NCBI GenBank assembly: GCA_016780525.1
Contig: JADHLR010000075.1
Span: 1 to 7,666, forward strand
Reading direction: 5' to 3'
Length of the DNA: 7,666 nt
Source: Candidatus Puniceispirillum sp.
GTDB lineage: Bacteria > Pseudomonadota > Alphaproteobacteria > Puniceispirillales > Puniceispirillaceae
This document shows, in pieces, positions 1 to 6,009 of the stretch. Under the pieces are notes generated by a model. That model was not told the origin of the DNA. It made no database searches and worked only from the letters and a program-made list of their open reading frames with translations. The position numbers and the translations under genes were made by a program. Position 1 is the stretch's first letter. Each line of letters begins with the position of its first letter.

Positions 1-1076
1 TGCCAGCCTTCGGTATCATCGGGTGTTGTGCGAAGACGGTCACGCAGCGCCTCGACCATTGACAGGATCATCGCGTCACGGTCTTGCGCTGACATATCGG
101 CGGCGGCGGCAAGACTGTCGGCATCGGGGCCATTTTCCGATTCAAGCAGGATATCACCCGCTTCGGCAGCTTGCTGAATATTGCGGCGCACAATCGGCAG
201 CCATGGCGCATCGGGTGTGGAAATAGATAACAGCGTCTGCCAGCGGCTGATGGCATCTGCATAGGAACCATCCTGAAAGGCCGAAAGCCCCCACAAAAAC
301 AGCGCCCGCGGGTCGGCCGGATCGGTTGCCAATACGGTGTTGATCAGGGCGCGGGCCGGCACCGTTACCTGTCCATCGGCAGCGCGGCTCAGCGCCTCGG
401 CCAAAAGTGACAACACCGCCGGGTCATCATTGGTCAGCTGCCGCGCGGTTCGCAATGCCCGAATTTCGGTGGCGCTGTCATTCACCGCAGCCGCCGCCTC
501 GGCAAGCGTAAGCCAGCTTTCAACATCATCGGGTGAGGCGACGGTCGCGGCCTGCGCATTGGCCAGATTTTGCGCCAGATCCTGCTTTGTTGCGGTGATC
601 ATCTGGGTGCGGCTGGCAATTTCAGCCGTGCGGTTGACCAGCGGGTTATCGGCCAGATCGGGACGGCCCAAAGACGCATAGATAACGGCAGCGCCAACCG
701 GCAGGGCGAGCAACAGACCGATGGCAAGACGGCCGGATTGGCGTAGCGCCGGCCGGGTGTCGCCGGTGTCGCCGGTGCCTGGGGTGTTTGGGGTATCTGG
801 TGTTTGCTGGCTCAGCGCCAGCAAGCGGCGGTCAATATCGAGGCAGGTGGCGGCATAATCCGTCTCACCGATACGGCCGGATTGATGATCCTGGTCAAGC
901 GCGGTACGGGCCAGCATCAGACGGTCAATCTCGCCGCGCAGATCAGCGTCATCGCTGATGCCGACAAGCCCGCGCCGTGCAGCCCGGATATAGGCAAGCA
1001 TCGCGCCTGCCAATAGCAGGCAGAATCCCCCACCCATGACAAACATAACGATCATCTCACTGTCGACCGGGCTCAT
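1..1076 (-). CDS. ccmI: Cytochrome c biogenesis protein CcmI (CycH type), 3' end cut by window edge
   Basis: CcmI captures and hands over apocytochrome c to the haem-ligation complex (CcmF/CcmH) on the periplasmic side of the inner membrane. I translated the minus strand from the ATG at 1076-1074: 358 complete codons stay open to the left edge, so the C-terminus is missing. Visible parts are a first membrane segment (about residues 8-30), a cytoplasmic region with charged helices (about 41-90), a Thr/Pro/Gly/Asp-rich linker (92-107), a second membrane segment (about 117-137), and a periplasmic part with helical TPR-like stretches from about 180 on. The last visible residues, around 341-358, have the pattern MVEALRDRL...PDDTEGW, typical of the start of a CcmI TPR unit. 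The start overlaps the ccmH stop as ATGA, which decides the start codon. It is the last visible gene of the ccmFGHI operon. The family call is firm; only the C-terminal extent is unknown. Confidence 0.92.
   Translation of the reverse strand, partial: MSPVDSEMIVMFVMGGGFCLLLAGAMLAYIRAARRGLVGISDDADLRGEIDRLMLARTALDQDHQSGRIGETDYAATCLDIDRRLLALSQQTPDTPNTPGTGDTGDTRPALRQSGRLAIGLLLALPVGAAVIYASLGRPDLADNPLVNRTAEIASRTQMITATKQDLAQNLANAQAATVASPDDVESWLTLAEAAAAVNDSATEIRALRTARQLTNDDPAVLSLLAEALSRAADGQVTVPARALINTVLATDPADPRALFLWGLSAFQDGSYADAISRWQTLLSISTPDAPWLPIVRRNIQQAAEAGDILLESENGPDADSLAAAADMSAQDRDAMILSMVEALRDRLRTTPDDTEGW
756..803 (-). repeat. Low-complexity Thr-Pro/Thr-Gly-Asp linker inside ccmI
   Basis: Sixteen codons (CcmI residues 92-107) read TPDTPNTPGTGDTGDT. 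They show a three-residue periodicity with Thr at every third position, and the DNA has matching near-repeats such as ACACCGGCG and ACCCCA. The stretch sits between the cytoplasmic helical domain and the second membrane segment, so it is probably a flexible cytoplasmic linker. Such repeats can vary in copy number between strains. Confidence 0.6.
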
Positions 1077-1618
1077 CTGGTATCACGCTTGTTAAGGTTT
1101 TCATGTTGCCGTTTCAATGCGTCAATGCGGGCGCGGTCAGCGCTGCTGATACTGTTATCGGCGCTGTCAATCTGTGCGGCACGACGGCGCATGCCAAGAG
1201 TAATGGCAATGCCGAGCAGAATGAAGCCAACCGGTGCCAGCCATAACGCCATCGTATCTCTGGCCAATGGCGGGGCGAGCAAAACATAGTCTCCATATTT
1301 TGCGCGTAAATCCGACAAAATTGCCGCGTCGGTTTGGCCGGCGACAAGCTGTGTTCGTACCTCACGCCGCAAATCTTTGGCAAGATCGGCGTCACTGTCA
1401 TCAATGGATTGATTTTGACAGACAAGGCAGCGCAATTGTTTCGACAGATTGCGGGCGCGGCTTTCGAGGGCCGGGTCAGCCAGCATTTCCTCGGCTGTGA
1501 GTGCATGGGCGGTGCCTATGGTTGCCGGTGTCAGCAGCCCGGCGCCAATGACAAAGCTAATGGCAAAGCCTATGACAAAGCCTATGATCACTAAAATCTG
1601 GCGCATTTGACGGGTCAT
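1073..1618 (-). CDS. ccmH: Cytochrome c-type biogenesis protein CcmH (CcmL/Cyc2 type)
   Basis: CcmH is a membrane-anchored periplasmic thiol protein that takes part in reducing apocytochrome c CXXCH cysteines and works with CcmF and CcmI in haem attachment. The product is 181 residues. It has an N-terminal signal or membrane segment (about 8-38, ending in AHA-like residues), then the family signature LRCLVCQNQSI with the redox cysteines C64 and C67. A three-helix domain follows to about residue 118, then a C-terminal membrane segment (about 124-142) and a short charged tail. This corresponds to the short N-terminal CcmH domain; the TPR part found in E. coli CcmH is here the separate ccmI. The frame stays open upstream to an ATG at 1690, but the ATG at 1618-1616 gives an ATGA overlap with the ccmG stop and places the signal peptide at the N-terminus, so I chose it. 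The stop overlaps the ccmI start in the same way. Confidence 0.95.
   Translation of the reverse strand: MTRQMRQILVIIGFVIGFAISFVIGAGLLTPATIGTAHALTAEEMLADPALESRARNLSKQLRCLVCQNQSIDDSDADLAKDLRREVRTQLVAGQTDAAILSDLRAKYGDYVLLAPPLARDTMALWLAPVGFILLGIAITLGMRRRAAQIDSADNSISSADRARIDALKRQHENLNKRDTR
1548..1583 (-). repeat. Three tandem 12-bp repeats in the ccmH signal-peptide coding region
   Basis: On the plus strand three consecutive 12-base units read ATGACAAAGCTA, ATGGCAAAGCCT and ATGACAAAGCCT, followed by a partial fourth (ATGATCA). On the coding strand they encode four-residue hydrophobic repeats (IGFV, IGFA, ISFV) in the membrane segment of CcmH. A unit count divisible by three keeps the frame, so expansion or loss would only lengthen or shorten the hydrophobic core. 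Confidence 0.7.
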
Positions 1619-2160
1619 TGCATTTCGGCCATTTGCGGCAGTAATTGCGTGGTGATGACATCGCGGGTGAGTGGCCCGGCATGCCGCCATTGGATACGGC
1701 CGGCGGTGTCAATCAGATAGGTTTCCGGCACGCCATACACACCCCAGACAATGCCGGCCCGGCCGTCAATATCCATGCCGATAGCGGTAAATGGGTTACC
1801 ATATTGCTGCAAAAATTCGGTGGTATCCGACCGGCGGTCTTTATAGGCGATGCCAATGATGGTGATCTGTTCTGATAGCTGTTCCAGAGCTGGCGCTTCG
1901 GCGCGGCAAGGCGCGCACCATGAGGCAAAGAAATTCACCAGCAATGGTTGTCCCTGAAAATTGCCCAAAGCCAGTTCGGCCTGTCGATCTTGCAGCAACG
2001 GTAAAGCCACATCAGGTGCCGCTTTGCCAATCAAAACCGATGGCAGTTGACTGGGGTTGCGGTTGCCCGACAAGGTGCTTTGCAAAGCCATCCCGCCAAT
2101 GATAGCCAGCCCCAAAAAGGCGATAAGCGGGATAAAAAATGACGGTCGAAAACGGCTCAT
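1615..2160 (-). CDS. ccmG: Thiol:disulfide interchange protein CcmG/DsbE
   Basis: CcmG is a membrane-tethered periplasmic thioredoxin-like protein. It receives electrons from DsbD/CcdA and reduces disulfides in apocytochrome c or CcmH before haem attachment. The 181-residue product has an uncleaved N-terminal anchor (about 8-27) and a thioredoxin fold with the redox motif WCAPC (W81, C82, C85) inside NFFASWCAPCRAEAP. The characteristic acidic and cis-Pro segment GVYGVPETYLID follows, with P145 as the cis-proline. GVPET is typical of CcmG/DsbE rather than general thioredoxin. Length matches the family. The start at 2160-2158 overlaps the ccmF stop (ATGA) and the stop overlaps the ccmH start, giving a tightly packed operon. 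All key catalytic residues are present. Confidence 0.97.
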   Translation of the reverse strand: MSRFRPSFFIPLIAFLGLAIIGGMALQSTLSGNRNPSQLPSVLIGKAAPDVALPLLQDRQAELALGNFQGQPLLVNFFASWCAPCRAEAPALEQLSEQITIIGIAYKDRRSDTTEFLQQYGNPFTAIGMDIDGRAGIVWGVYGVPETYLIDTAGRIQWRHAGPLTRDVITTQLLPQMAEMQ

Positions 2161-4157
2161 GCGCGGCCTCTTGCCATAGCTTTGACATCTGCTGTGGTTT
2201 TGACCTCTGAATTGTTTGGCGCGGATTGCCGCCGCCGTCCAGTCATCGCGACCAATCCGCCGAGTGCCATCAATGCGGTGCCGCCCCAGATCCAGCTGAT
2301 AAGTGGTTTGTAATAGAGCCTGAGGCTGTAGCCGATGCGGTCATCACCATCACCCAGAACAGCGTAATCATCCCCGCCCGGTCGCGGCCGAATGGCGGCC
2401 TCGGTAGTTGTTTGACGTTCCGCTGTATACACGCGTTTTTCCGGCATCAGCCGTGCAATGAACCGGCCTGATGCGGCATCACGATATTCAAGTTCGGCTG
2501 TTAATGCCTGAAAATTCGGCCCCTGACGTTCAAACACCCGCAGCAGCGTGACCTCACGTCCGGCAATCTCAATCACATCGCCCGGTTTGGCGCGTACCAC
2601 CTGCTCACTTCGGAACAAGCCGTCACCGGTAGCGCCCAGTAAAAATACAACAATGCCAAAATGTGCAATCCACATGCCCAGCACATCTCTTGGCAGGCGT
2701 TGCCAGCGGGCGCCAAGGCTAAATTGTGGTGATGGCCTGAGCTGTGCCCAGATATCGGCGCCGATGCCGGCCGCCAGCCAGCCAATCAACATCACTGCCG
2801 CCAGCGCCCCAATAGCCATGTCATTGACCAGTGCGATGCCAACAATGCCGCTGATGGCGGCGGCAACGGCGGCGGCCAGAATTGTTGTTTTTATCCGTGG
2901 GGTCGCCCCGCGTCGCCACGCCATAACCGGGCCAAATACCATAATCACTGTCAACACACCCATCACCGGGTTGAAGGTGGCATCAAAATAAGGTGGGCCT
3001 ACGGTGATGCGTGCGCCGGTGATCATTTCCAGACCGAGCGGGTAAAATGTGCCAAGCAAAACAATCGCCGTGGCCACCACCAAAAGCATGTTATTCGCGA
3101 TCAGCGCGCCTTCACGGCTTTTCAGGTTGAAATCGGCAATGGTCATAAGCCGTGGGCCGCGCCAGGCATAGAATATTAACGGCACGCCAACAGCGACCAG
3201 CAAAATGCCCAAAATAAACACCCCGCGCGCCGGGTCGGATGCAAAACTATGCACCGATGTCAATAACCCTGAGCGCACGATAAAGGTGCCGACCAGTGAC
3301 AGCGAAAAGGCCAGAATTGCCAACAGCACTGTCCAGCTTTTTAACTGTCCCCGCTTTTCCACAACAATAGCAGAATGCAGAAGCGCGGTGGCTGCCAGCC
3401 ATGGCATCAATGAGGCATTTTCGACCGGGTCCCAGAACCACCAGCCACCCCAGCCAAGCTCGTAATAAGCCCACCAGCTGCCAAGCGCAATTCCCAGTGT
3501 CAGCGCGCACCATGCCGCCATGATCCAGGGCCGCATCCATTTTGCCCATAACCTGTCGACATCACCGCTGATCAGTCCGGCGACGGCAAAGGCAAAGGCA
3601 ATGGACAGCCCGACATAGCCGAGATAGAGCATCGGTGGATGGATGGCGAGGCCGGGATCCTGCAAAATTGGGTTCAGGCCTTTGCCGTCCATCGGGGCGT
3701 CGGCCAGCCGCGCAAATGGATTGGAGGTGAACAGGCTGAACGCCAGAAAGCCAGAGCTGATCATGCCCTGAACCGCCAAAATACGCGCTTTTAAACGGGT
3801 TGGCATGCCACGACCAGACAGCGCCAGCACGGCGCCATAAATCATCAAAATTAAAATCCATAAAAGCAGCGAGCCTTCATGATTGCCCCATGTGCCGGAA
3901 ATTTTATAGATCAGCGGCTTGGCTGAATGCGAATGATTGGCCACCAGCGCGACCGAGAAATCGGAACGGATAAAAGCCGTCACCAGCGCGCCAAATGCAA
4001 TCAGGCTGGCAATTGCAGCGCTGAGCGCGGCAGCCGGGCCGATCAGCATCAATTGCATATCCTGACGCGCCGCACCATAAAGCGGCACCGCCGATTGAAT
4101 CAATGACAGAACAAAGGCCGAGATCAATGCAAAATGGCCAAATTCAGTCAGTCCCAT
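2157..4157 (-). CDS. ccmF: Haem lyase / cytochrome c maturation protein CcmF
   Basis: CcmF is the large polytopic inner-membrane protein that takes haem from holo-CcmE and attaches it to apocytochrome c. From the chosen start it has 666 residues, close to the usual 640-660. The tryptophan-rich WWD haem-binding domain lies at about 232-254 and includes GWGGWWFWDPVEN. The conserved histidines H173 (in IHPPMLYLGY), H261, H303 (in SVHSF) and H499 (in IAHFG) are present. From memory the first three fall at the same positions as in E. coli CcmF, where they ligate haem. Many membrane helices are interrupted by a soluble periplasmic domain at about 513-612, with a last helix at about 618-638. The frame is open upstream to 4271, but the ATG at 4157-4155 follows AGGGAT repeats and begins with the normal MGLTEFGHFALI N-terminus; the extra 38 residues look like translated spacer. 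It is the first gene of the operon. Confidence 0.97.
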   Translation of the reverse strand: MGLTEFGHFALISAFVLSLIQSAVPLYGAARQDMQLMLIGPAAALSAAIASLIAFGALVTAFIRSDFSVALVANHSHSAKPLIYKISGTWGNHEGSLLLWILILMIYGAVLALSGRGMPTRLKARILAVQGMISSGFLAFSLFTSNPFARLADAPMDGKGLNPILQDPGLAIHPPMLYLGYVGLSIAFAFAVAGLISGDVDRLWAKWMRPWIMAAWCALTLGIALGSWWAYYELGWGGWWFWDPVENASLMPWLAATALLHSAIVVEKRGQLKSWTVLLAILAFSLSLVGTFIVRSGLLTSVHSFASDPARGVFILGILLVAVGVPLIFYAWRGPRLMTIADFNLKSREGALIANNMLLVVATAIVLLGTFYPLGLEMITGARITVGPPYFDATFNPVMGVLTVIMVFGPVMAWRRGATPRIKTTILAAAVAAAISGIVGIALVNDMAIGALAAVMLIGWLAAGIGADIWAQLRPSPQFSLGARWQRLPRDVLGMWIAHFGIVVFLLGATGDGLFRSEQVVRAKPGDVIEIAGREVTLLRVFERQGPNFQALTAELEYRDAASGRFIARLMPEKRVYTAERQTTTEAAIRPRPGGDDYAVLGDGDDRIGYSLRLYYKPLISWIWGGTALMALGGLVAMTGRRRQSAPNNSEVKTTADVKAMARGRA

Positions 4158-4171
4158 ATCCCTATCCCTAT
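4158..4171 (-). promoter_or_regulatory. Doubled Shine-Dalgarno-like sequence of ccmF
   Basis: Directly upstream of the ccmF ATG the minus strand reads ATAGGGATAGGGAT, so a six-base GGGATA unit occurs twice. Either AGGG core could pair with the 16S tail; the distal one (about 8-9 bases from the ATG) has the more normal spacing. This supports the internal start at 4157 over upstream ATGs in the same frame. Confidence 0.6.
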
Positions 4172-4251
4172 CACTTGCCGGGTTGCCAACCGACATCGGC
4201 TTGATTATTTTTGCCGGGTCAGTGTAAACAGCTTTTTTGCCGACGAAGCGC

Positions 4252-4278
4252 AGTTTAGCACAGCTTGACACCAGTCAA
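4252..4278 (-). promoter_or_regulatory. Candidate promoter for the ccmFGHI operon
   Basis: On the minus strand TTGACT (plus 4273-4278) is followed after 15 bases by TGC-TAAACT, an extended -10-like element (TAAACT at plus 4252-4257). The -35 part resembles the sigma-70 consensus; shifting it one base gives a 16-base spacing. It lies about 95 bases upstream of the ccmF start and overlaps an inverted repeat. This is pattern matching only. Confidence 0.3.
4265..4278. promoter_or_regulatory. Inverted repeat TTGAC-N4-GTCAA, possible operator
   Basis: Perfect 5-base arms separated by ACCA. The repeat covers the candidate -35 element of the ccmF promoter, a position suitable for a repressor or activator site. 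A 5-base perfect repeat can occur by chance in a 262-base spacer, so the assignment is tentative. Confidence 0.25.
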
Positions 4279-4362
4279 AATCTTCCGCGTCAGACAAGCC
4301 GTACAAAAGACGATTTGTCGCAGCATATGATCATCTGCCCGGCATCCTGATTACCCGGTATC

Positions 4363-4393
4363 TTGATCACACGTGTAAATTCGATAATACTAT
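4363..4393 (+). promoter_or_regulatory. Weak candidate promoter for the ABC importer operon
   Basis: TTGATC at 4363-4368 is followed by the AT-rich TCGATAATACTAT, which offers GATAAT at 4383-4388 (14-base spacing, short) or TACTAT at 4388-4393 (19 bases, long). Neither fits well. The palindrome ACACGTGT lies between the elements. This is the best-placed -10-like sequence upstream of the ATPase start. Confidence 0.25.
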
Positions 4394-4407
4394 CACACTG
4401 GGCGAGC

Positions 4408-4413
4408 TAAAGG
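4408..4413 (+). promoter_or_regulatory. Ribosome binding site of the ABC ATPase gene
   Basis: TAAAGG ends six bases before the ATG at 4420, a normal Shine-Dalgarno position. It supports that start, which also begins the standard family N-terminus. Confidence 0.55.
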
Positions 4414-4419
4414 CGCATT

Positions 4420-5202
4420 ATGACAGAAAAATTGCCGGTGATTCAAATCCAGGATCTGCACAAAAGTTACGATAGCTTGGACGTTCTTAAAGGTGTTGGT
4501 CTGCTGGCATATGAAGGCAGTGTTGTCAGCTTGATTGGGGCGTCCGGGTCTGGCAAGTCGACCTTGCTGCGTTGTGCCAATTTGCTGGAAAACAGCCAAA
4601 GCGGCGATATCTTGTTTTGTGGCGATGCGGTGCGGTGGACAGGTACAGGCACGTCCCGCCGCCCGGCTGACAAACAGCAAGTGCAACAGATGCGTAGTCA
4701 GCTTTCGATGGTGTTTCAGCAATTTAACCTGTGGTCGCATATGACAGTTTTGCAAAATGTCACCGAAGCGCCGGTCACGGTGTTGCAGGAAGCGCCGCAC
4801 ACAGTCGAGGCGCGCGCCCGCAGCCTGCTTGATAAGGTTGGCATTCTGGACAAAGCTGATATGTATCCGGCACAATTATCCGGCGGTCAGCAACAGCGTG
4901 CCGGCATCGCCCGGGCATTGGCGATGAATCCAAAAGCCATTTTGCTTGATGAGCCGACATCGGCGCTAGACCCTGAAATGGAGCAAGAGGTCGTGCAGGT
5001 TATAAAAACCCTTGCAAAAGAGGGGCTAACGATGATTTTAGTTACGCATGACATGAATCTGGCGCATGATGTATCCGACCATGTGGTATTCCTGCATCAA
5101 GGTAAAATTCTTGAAGAGGGAACACCGCAGACACTGTTCAAAACACCGAAATCAGATCGATTACAACAGTTTTTGCGTTCGACGAAGATCACTAGTGTAT
5201 AA
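4420..5202 (+). CDS. Polar amino-acid ABC importer, ATP-binding subunit (HisP/AotP/OccP type)
   Basis: This cytoplasmic ATPase powers uptake by the permease pair encoded downstream. The 260-residue product carries all nucleotide-binding motifs: Walker A GASGSGKST (40-48), Q-loop in VFQQFNLWSHMTV (Q100/Q101), ABC signature LSGGQQQR (153-160), Walker B ILLDEPT (174-180), D-loop SALD (181-184) and the switch histidine H210. The FNLWSHMTVLQNV...EAPV stretch and the ending HVVFLHQGKILEEG...RLQQFL closely resemble HisP-type ATPases for histidine, arginine, lysine, ornithine or opines. There is also a short insert (about 72-88) of the kind HisP carries in the same place. Length is usual. It is the first gene of its operon, preceded by TAAAGG, and its TAA stop lies 16 bases before the binding-protein start. 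The substrate cannot be decided from the ATPase alone. Confidence 0.95.
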   Translation: MTEKLPVIQIQDLHKSYDSLDVLKGVGLLAYEGSVVSLIGASGSGKSTLLRCANLLENSQSGDILFCGDAVRWTGTGTSRRPADKQQVQQMRSQLSMVFQQFNLWSHMTVLQNVTEAPVTVLQEAPHTVEARARSLLDKVGILDKADMYPAQLSGGQQQRAGIARALAMNPKAILLDEPTSALDPEMEQEVVQVIKTLAKEGLTMILVTHDMNLAHDVSDHVVFLHQGKILEEGTPQTLFKTPKSDRLQQFLRSTKITSV

Positions 5203-5208
5203 CCAAAT

Positions 5209-5213
5209 GGAGA
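5209..5213 (+). promoter_or_regulatory. Ribosome binding site of the binding-protein gene
   Basis: GGAGA ends five bases before the ATG at 5219-5221 and lies in the short gap after the ATPase stop. It decides the start: the longer open frame reaching back to 5066 overlaps the ATPase gene and lacks a signal peptide at its N-terminus. Confidence 0.7.
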
Positions 5214-5218
5214 TAAAC

Positions 5219-5944
5219 ATGAAAAAATTAATAATGACTGCGGTTCTGGCCGTATTTACCGCGACTGGCGCATTCGCCGAAACGGTTCGTCTTGGCACCG
5301 AAGGCGCTTATGAGCCATGGAACTTTGTCAATGACGCCGGCGAGCTGGATGGCTTTGAAATCGAGCTTGGCAATGAGTTGTGCAAGCGCGCCAGCCTGAC
5401 CTGTGAGTGGGTAAAAAATGACTGGGATTCGATTATTCCAAATTTGAAATCTGGCAATTATGACGCCATTATTGCCGGCATGTCAGTTACCGAAGAGCGT
5501 CAGAAAGCTATTGATTTTACAGAAGAATATTATCCTGCTGACCCGTCATCCTATGCCGCATTGGCAGGTGCTGACGCATCCGTATCAAGTGGTGTTGTAG
5601 CGGCGCAAACAGCCACGATTCACGCCGGATATCTGGCTGGCTCGTCGGCAACATTGGTCGAATTTGCCAGTGCCGAAGAAACCATTGCCGCGGTTCGCAA
5701 TGGCGAGGCAGATGCGGTGCTGGCCGATAGCGGCTATCTCGCGCCGATTGTTGCTGAATCGAACGGCGCGCTGGTATTTGTCGGCGATCAAATTCAGATC
5801 GGTGGCGGTGTCGCTTTGGGCATGCGCAAATCCGATGGCGCGCTTCGTGCGAAGCTGAATGCCGCAATCGAGTCAGTAAAATCTGACGGCTCGCTCAATA
5901 AGATGATTGCCAAATGGTTTGGTGCCGACGCACCACAATTCTAG
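5219..5944 (+). CDS. Periplasmic amino-acid-binding protein of the ABC importer (family 3 solute-binding protein)
   Basis: This protein binds the substrate in the periplasm and delivers it to the permeases. It has 241 residues with a clear signal peptide: MKK, a hydrophobic core, and AFA-ET giving likely cleavage after A20. The family 3 signature is LDGFEIELGNELCKR (43-57). C55 and C62 match the spacing of the disulfide in HisJ/ArgT. Ligand-site counterparts by alignment from memory are E28 and Y31 (HisJ D11, Y14), W69 (F52), S89 and R94 in MSVTEERQ (S72, R77, the carboxylate-binding Arg), and D170 (D161). The Asp-to-Glu and Phe-to-Trp changes suggest a cationic amino acid or opine pocket not identical to HisJ. 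The second lobe (about 110-200) looks more divergent. Start chosen by GGAGA and the signal peptide. A strong hairpin follows the stop at 5963-5993. The exact substrate is inferred, not shown. Confidence 0.93.
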   Translation: MKKLIMTAVLAVFTATGAFAETVRLGTEGAYEPWNFVNDAGELDGFEIELGNELCKRASLTCEWVKNDWDSIIPNLKSGNYDAIIAGMSVTEERQKAIDFTEEYYPADPSSYAALAGADASVSSGVVAAQTATIHAGYLAGSSATLVEFASAEETIAAVRNGEADAVLADSGYLAPIVAESNGALVFVGDQIQIGGGVALGMRKSDGALRAKLNAAIESVKSDGSLNKMIAKWFGADAPQF

Positions 5945-5962
5945 GCAGATTGTCACTGGTAT

Positions 5963-5993
5963 TGGCCGGCTGATCCACCGGGTCGGCCGGCCA
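5963..5993 (+). promoter_or_regulatory. Intercistronic GC-rich hairpin between binding-protein and permease genes
   Basis: TGGCCGGCTGA (5963-5973) pairs with TCGGCCGGCCA (5983-5993) around the nine-base loop TCCACCGGG, giving an 11-bp stem with one G-U pair. No T run follows, so it is not a classical intrinsic terminator. It begins 18 bases after the binding-protein stop and ends 16 bases before the permease ATG. In importer operons such hairpins commonly protect the upstream message and keep the binding protein in excess over the membrane subunits; that role here is inferred. Confidence 0.65.
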
Positions 5994-6009
5994 TGCCGGT
6001 ATCCAATTG

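Larger units (their letters stand above)
4158..4419. other. Divergent intergenic region between ccmF and the ABC importer operon
   Basis: This spacer separates the two oppositely transcribed operons and must hold the 5' regulatory signals for both unless ccmF is co-transcribed with something not visible. I see no small ORF with a convincing ribosome binding site and no terminator-like hairpin with a T run. Notable short elements are an inverted repeat TTGAC-ACCA-GTCAA at 4265-4278 and two different 8-base palindromes, ATGATCAT (4327-4334) and ACACGTGT (4369-4376). No remnant of ccmE is recognisable. Confidence 0.8.

Noticed and set aside
337..681. 114-codon plus-strand open frame opposite ccmI
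   Set aside because: The Ala/Ser/Arg-rich composition is what the reverse of an Ala-rich coding frame gives. The minus-strand CcmI reading is continuous through it.
1619..1690. 24-residue N-terminal extension of CcmH
   Set aside because: It overlaps ccmG coding sequence, adds Cys/His-rich residues before the signal peptide, and ignores the ATGA coupling seen at the other junctions.
2548..2991. 147-codon plus-strand open frame opposite ccmF
   Set aside because: Antisense to the conserved ccmF frame, rich in Pro/Ala/Thr/Ile, with no family resemblance.
4158..4271. 38-residue N-terminal extension of CcmF
   Set aside because: The extension has no hydrophobic or conserved pattern, and the doubled AGGGAT sits directly before the internal ATG where the normal CcmF N-terminus begins.
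4327..4376. Two 8-base palindromes (ATGATCAT and ACACGTGT) with centres 42 bases apart
   Set aside because: They are different sequences, so they do not look like paired sites for one regulator. Single 8-base palindromes of this kind are expected by chance.
4393..4875. 160-codon open frame on the minus strand over the ATPase gene
   Set aside because: It lies antisense to an unmistakable ABC ATPase, its product has no recognisable domain, and no ribosome site supports it. It is a shadow frame.
5066..5218. Longer start for the binding protein
   Set aside because: It would overlap the ATPase gene by over 130 bases and bury the signal peptide. GGAGA and MKK at 5219 fit better.
5963..5993. Hairpin as an intrinsic terminator after the binding-protein gene
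   Set aside because: No T run follows the stem, and the permeases that complete the transporter begin 16 bases later.
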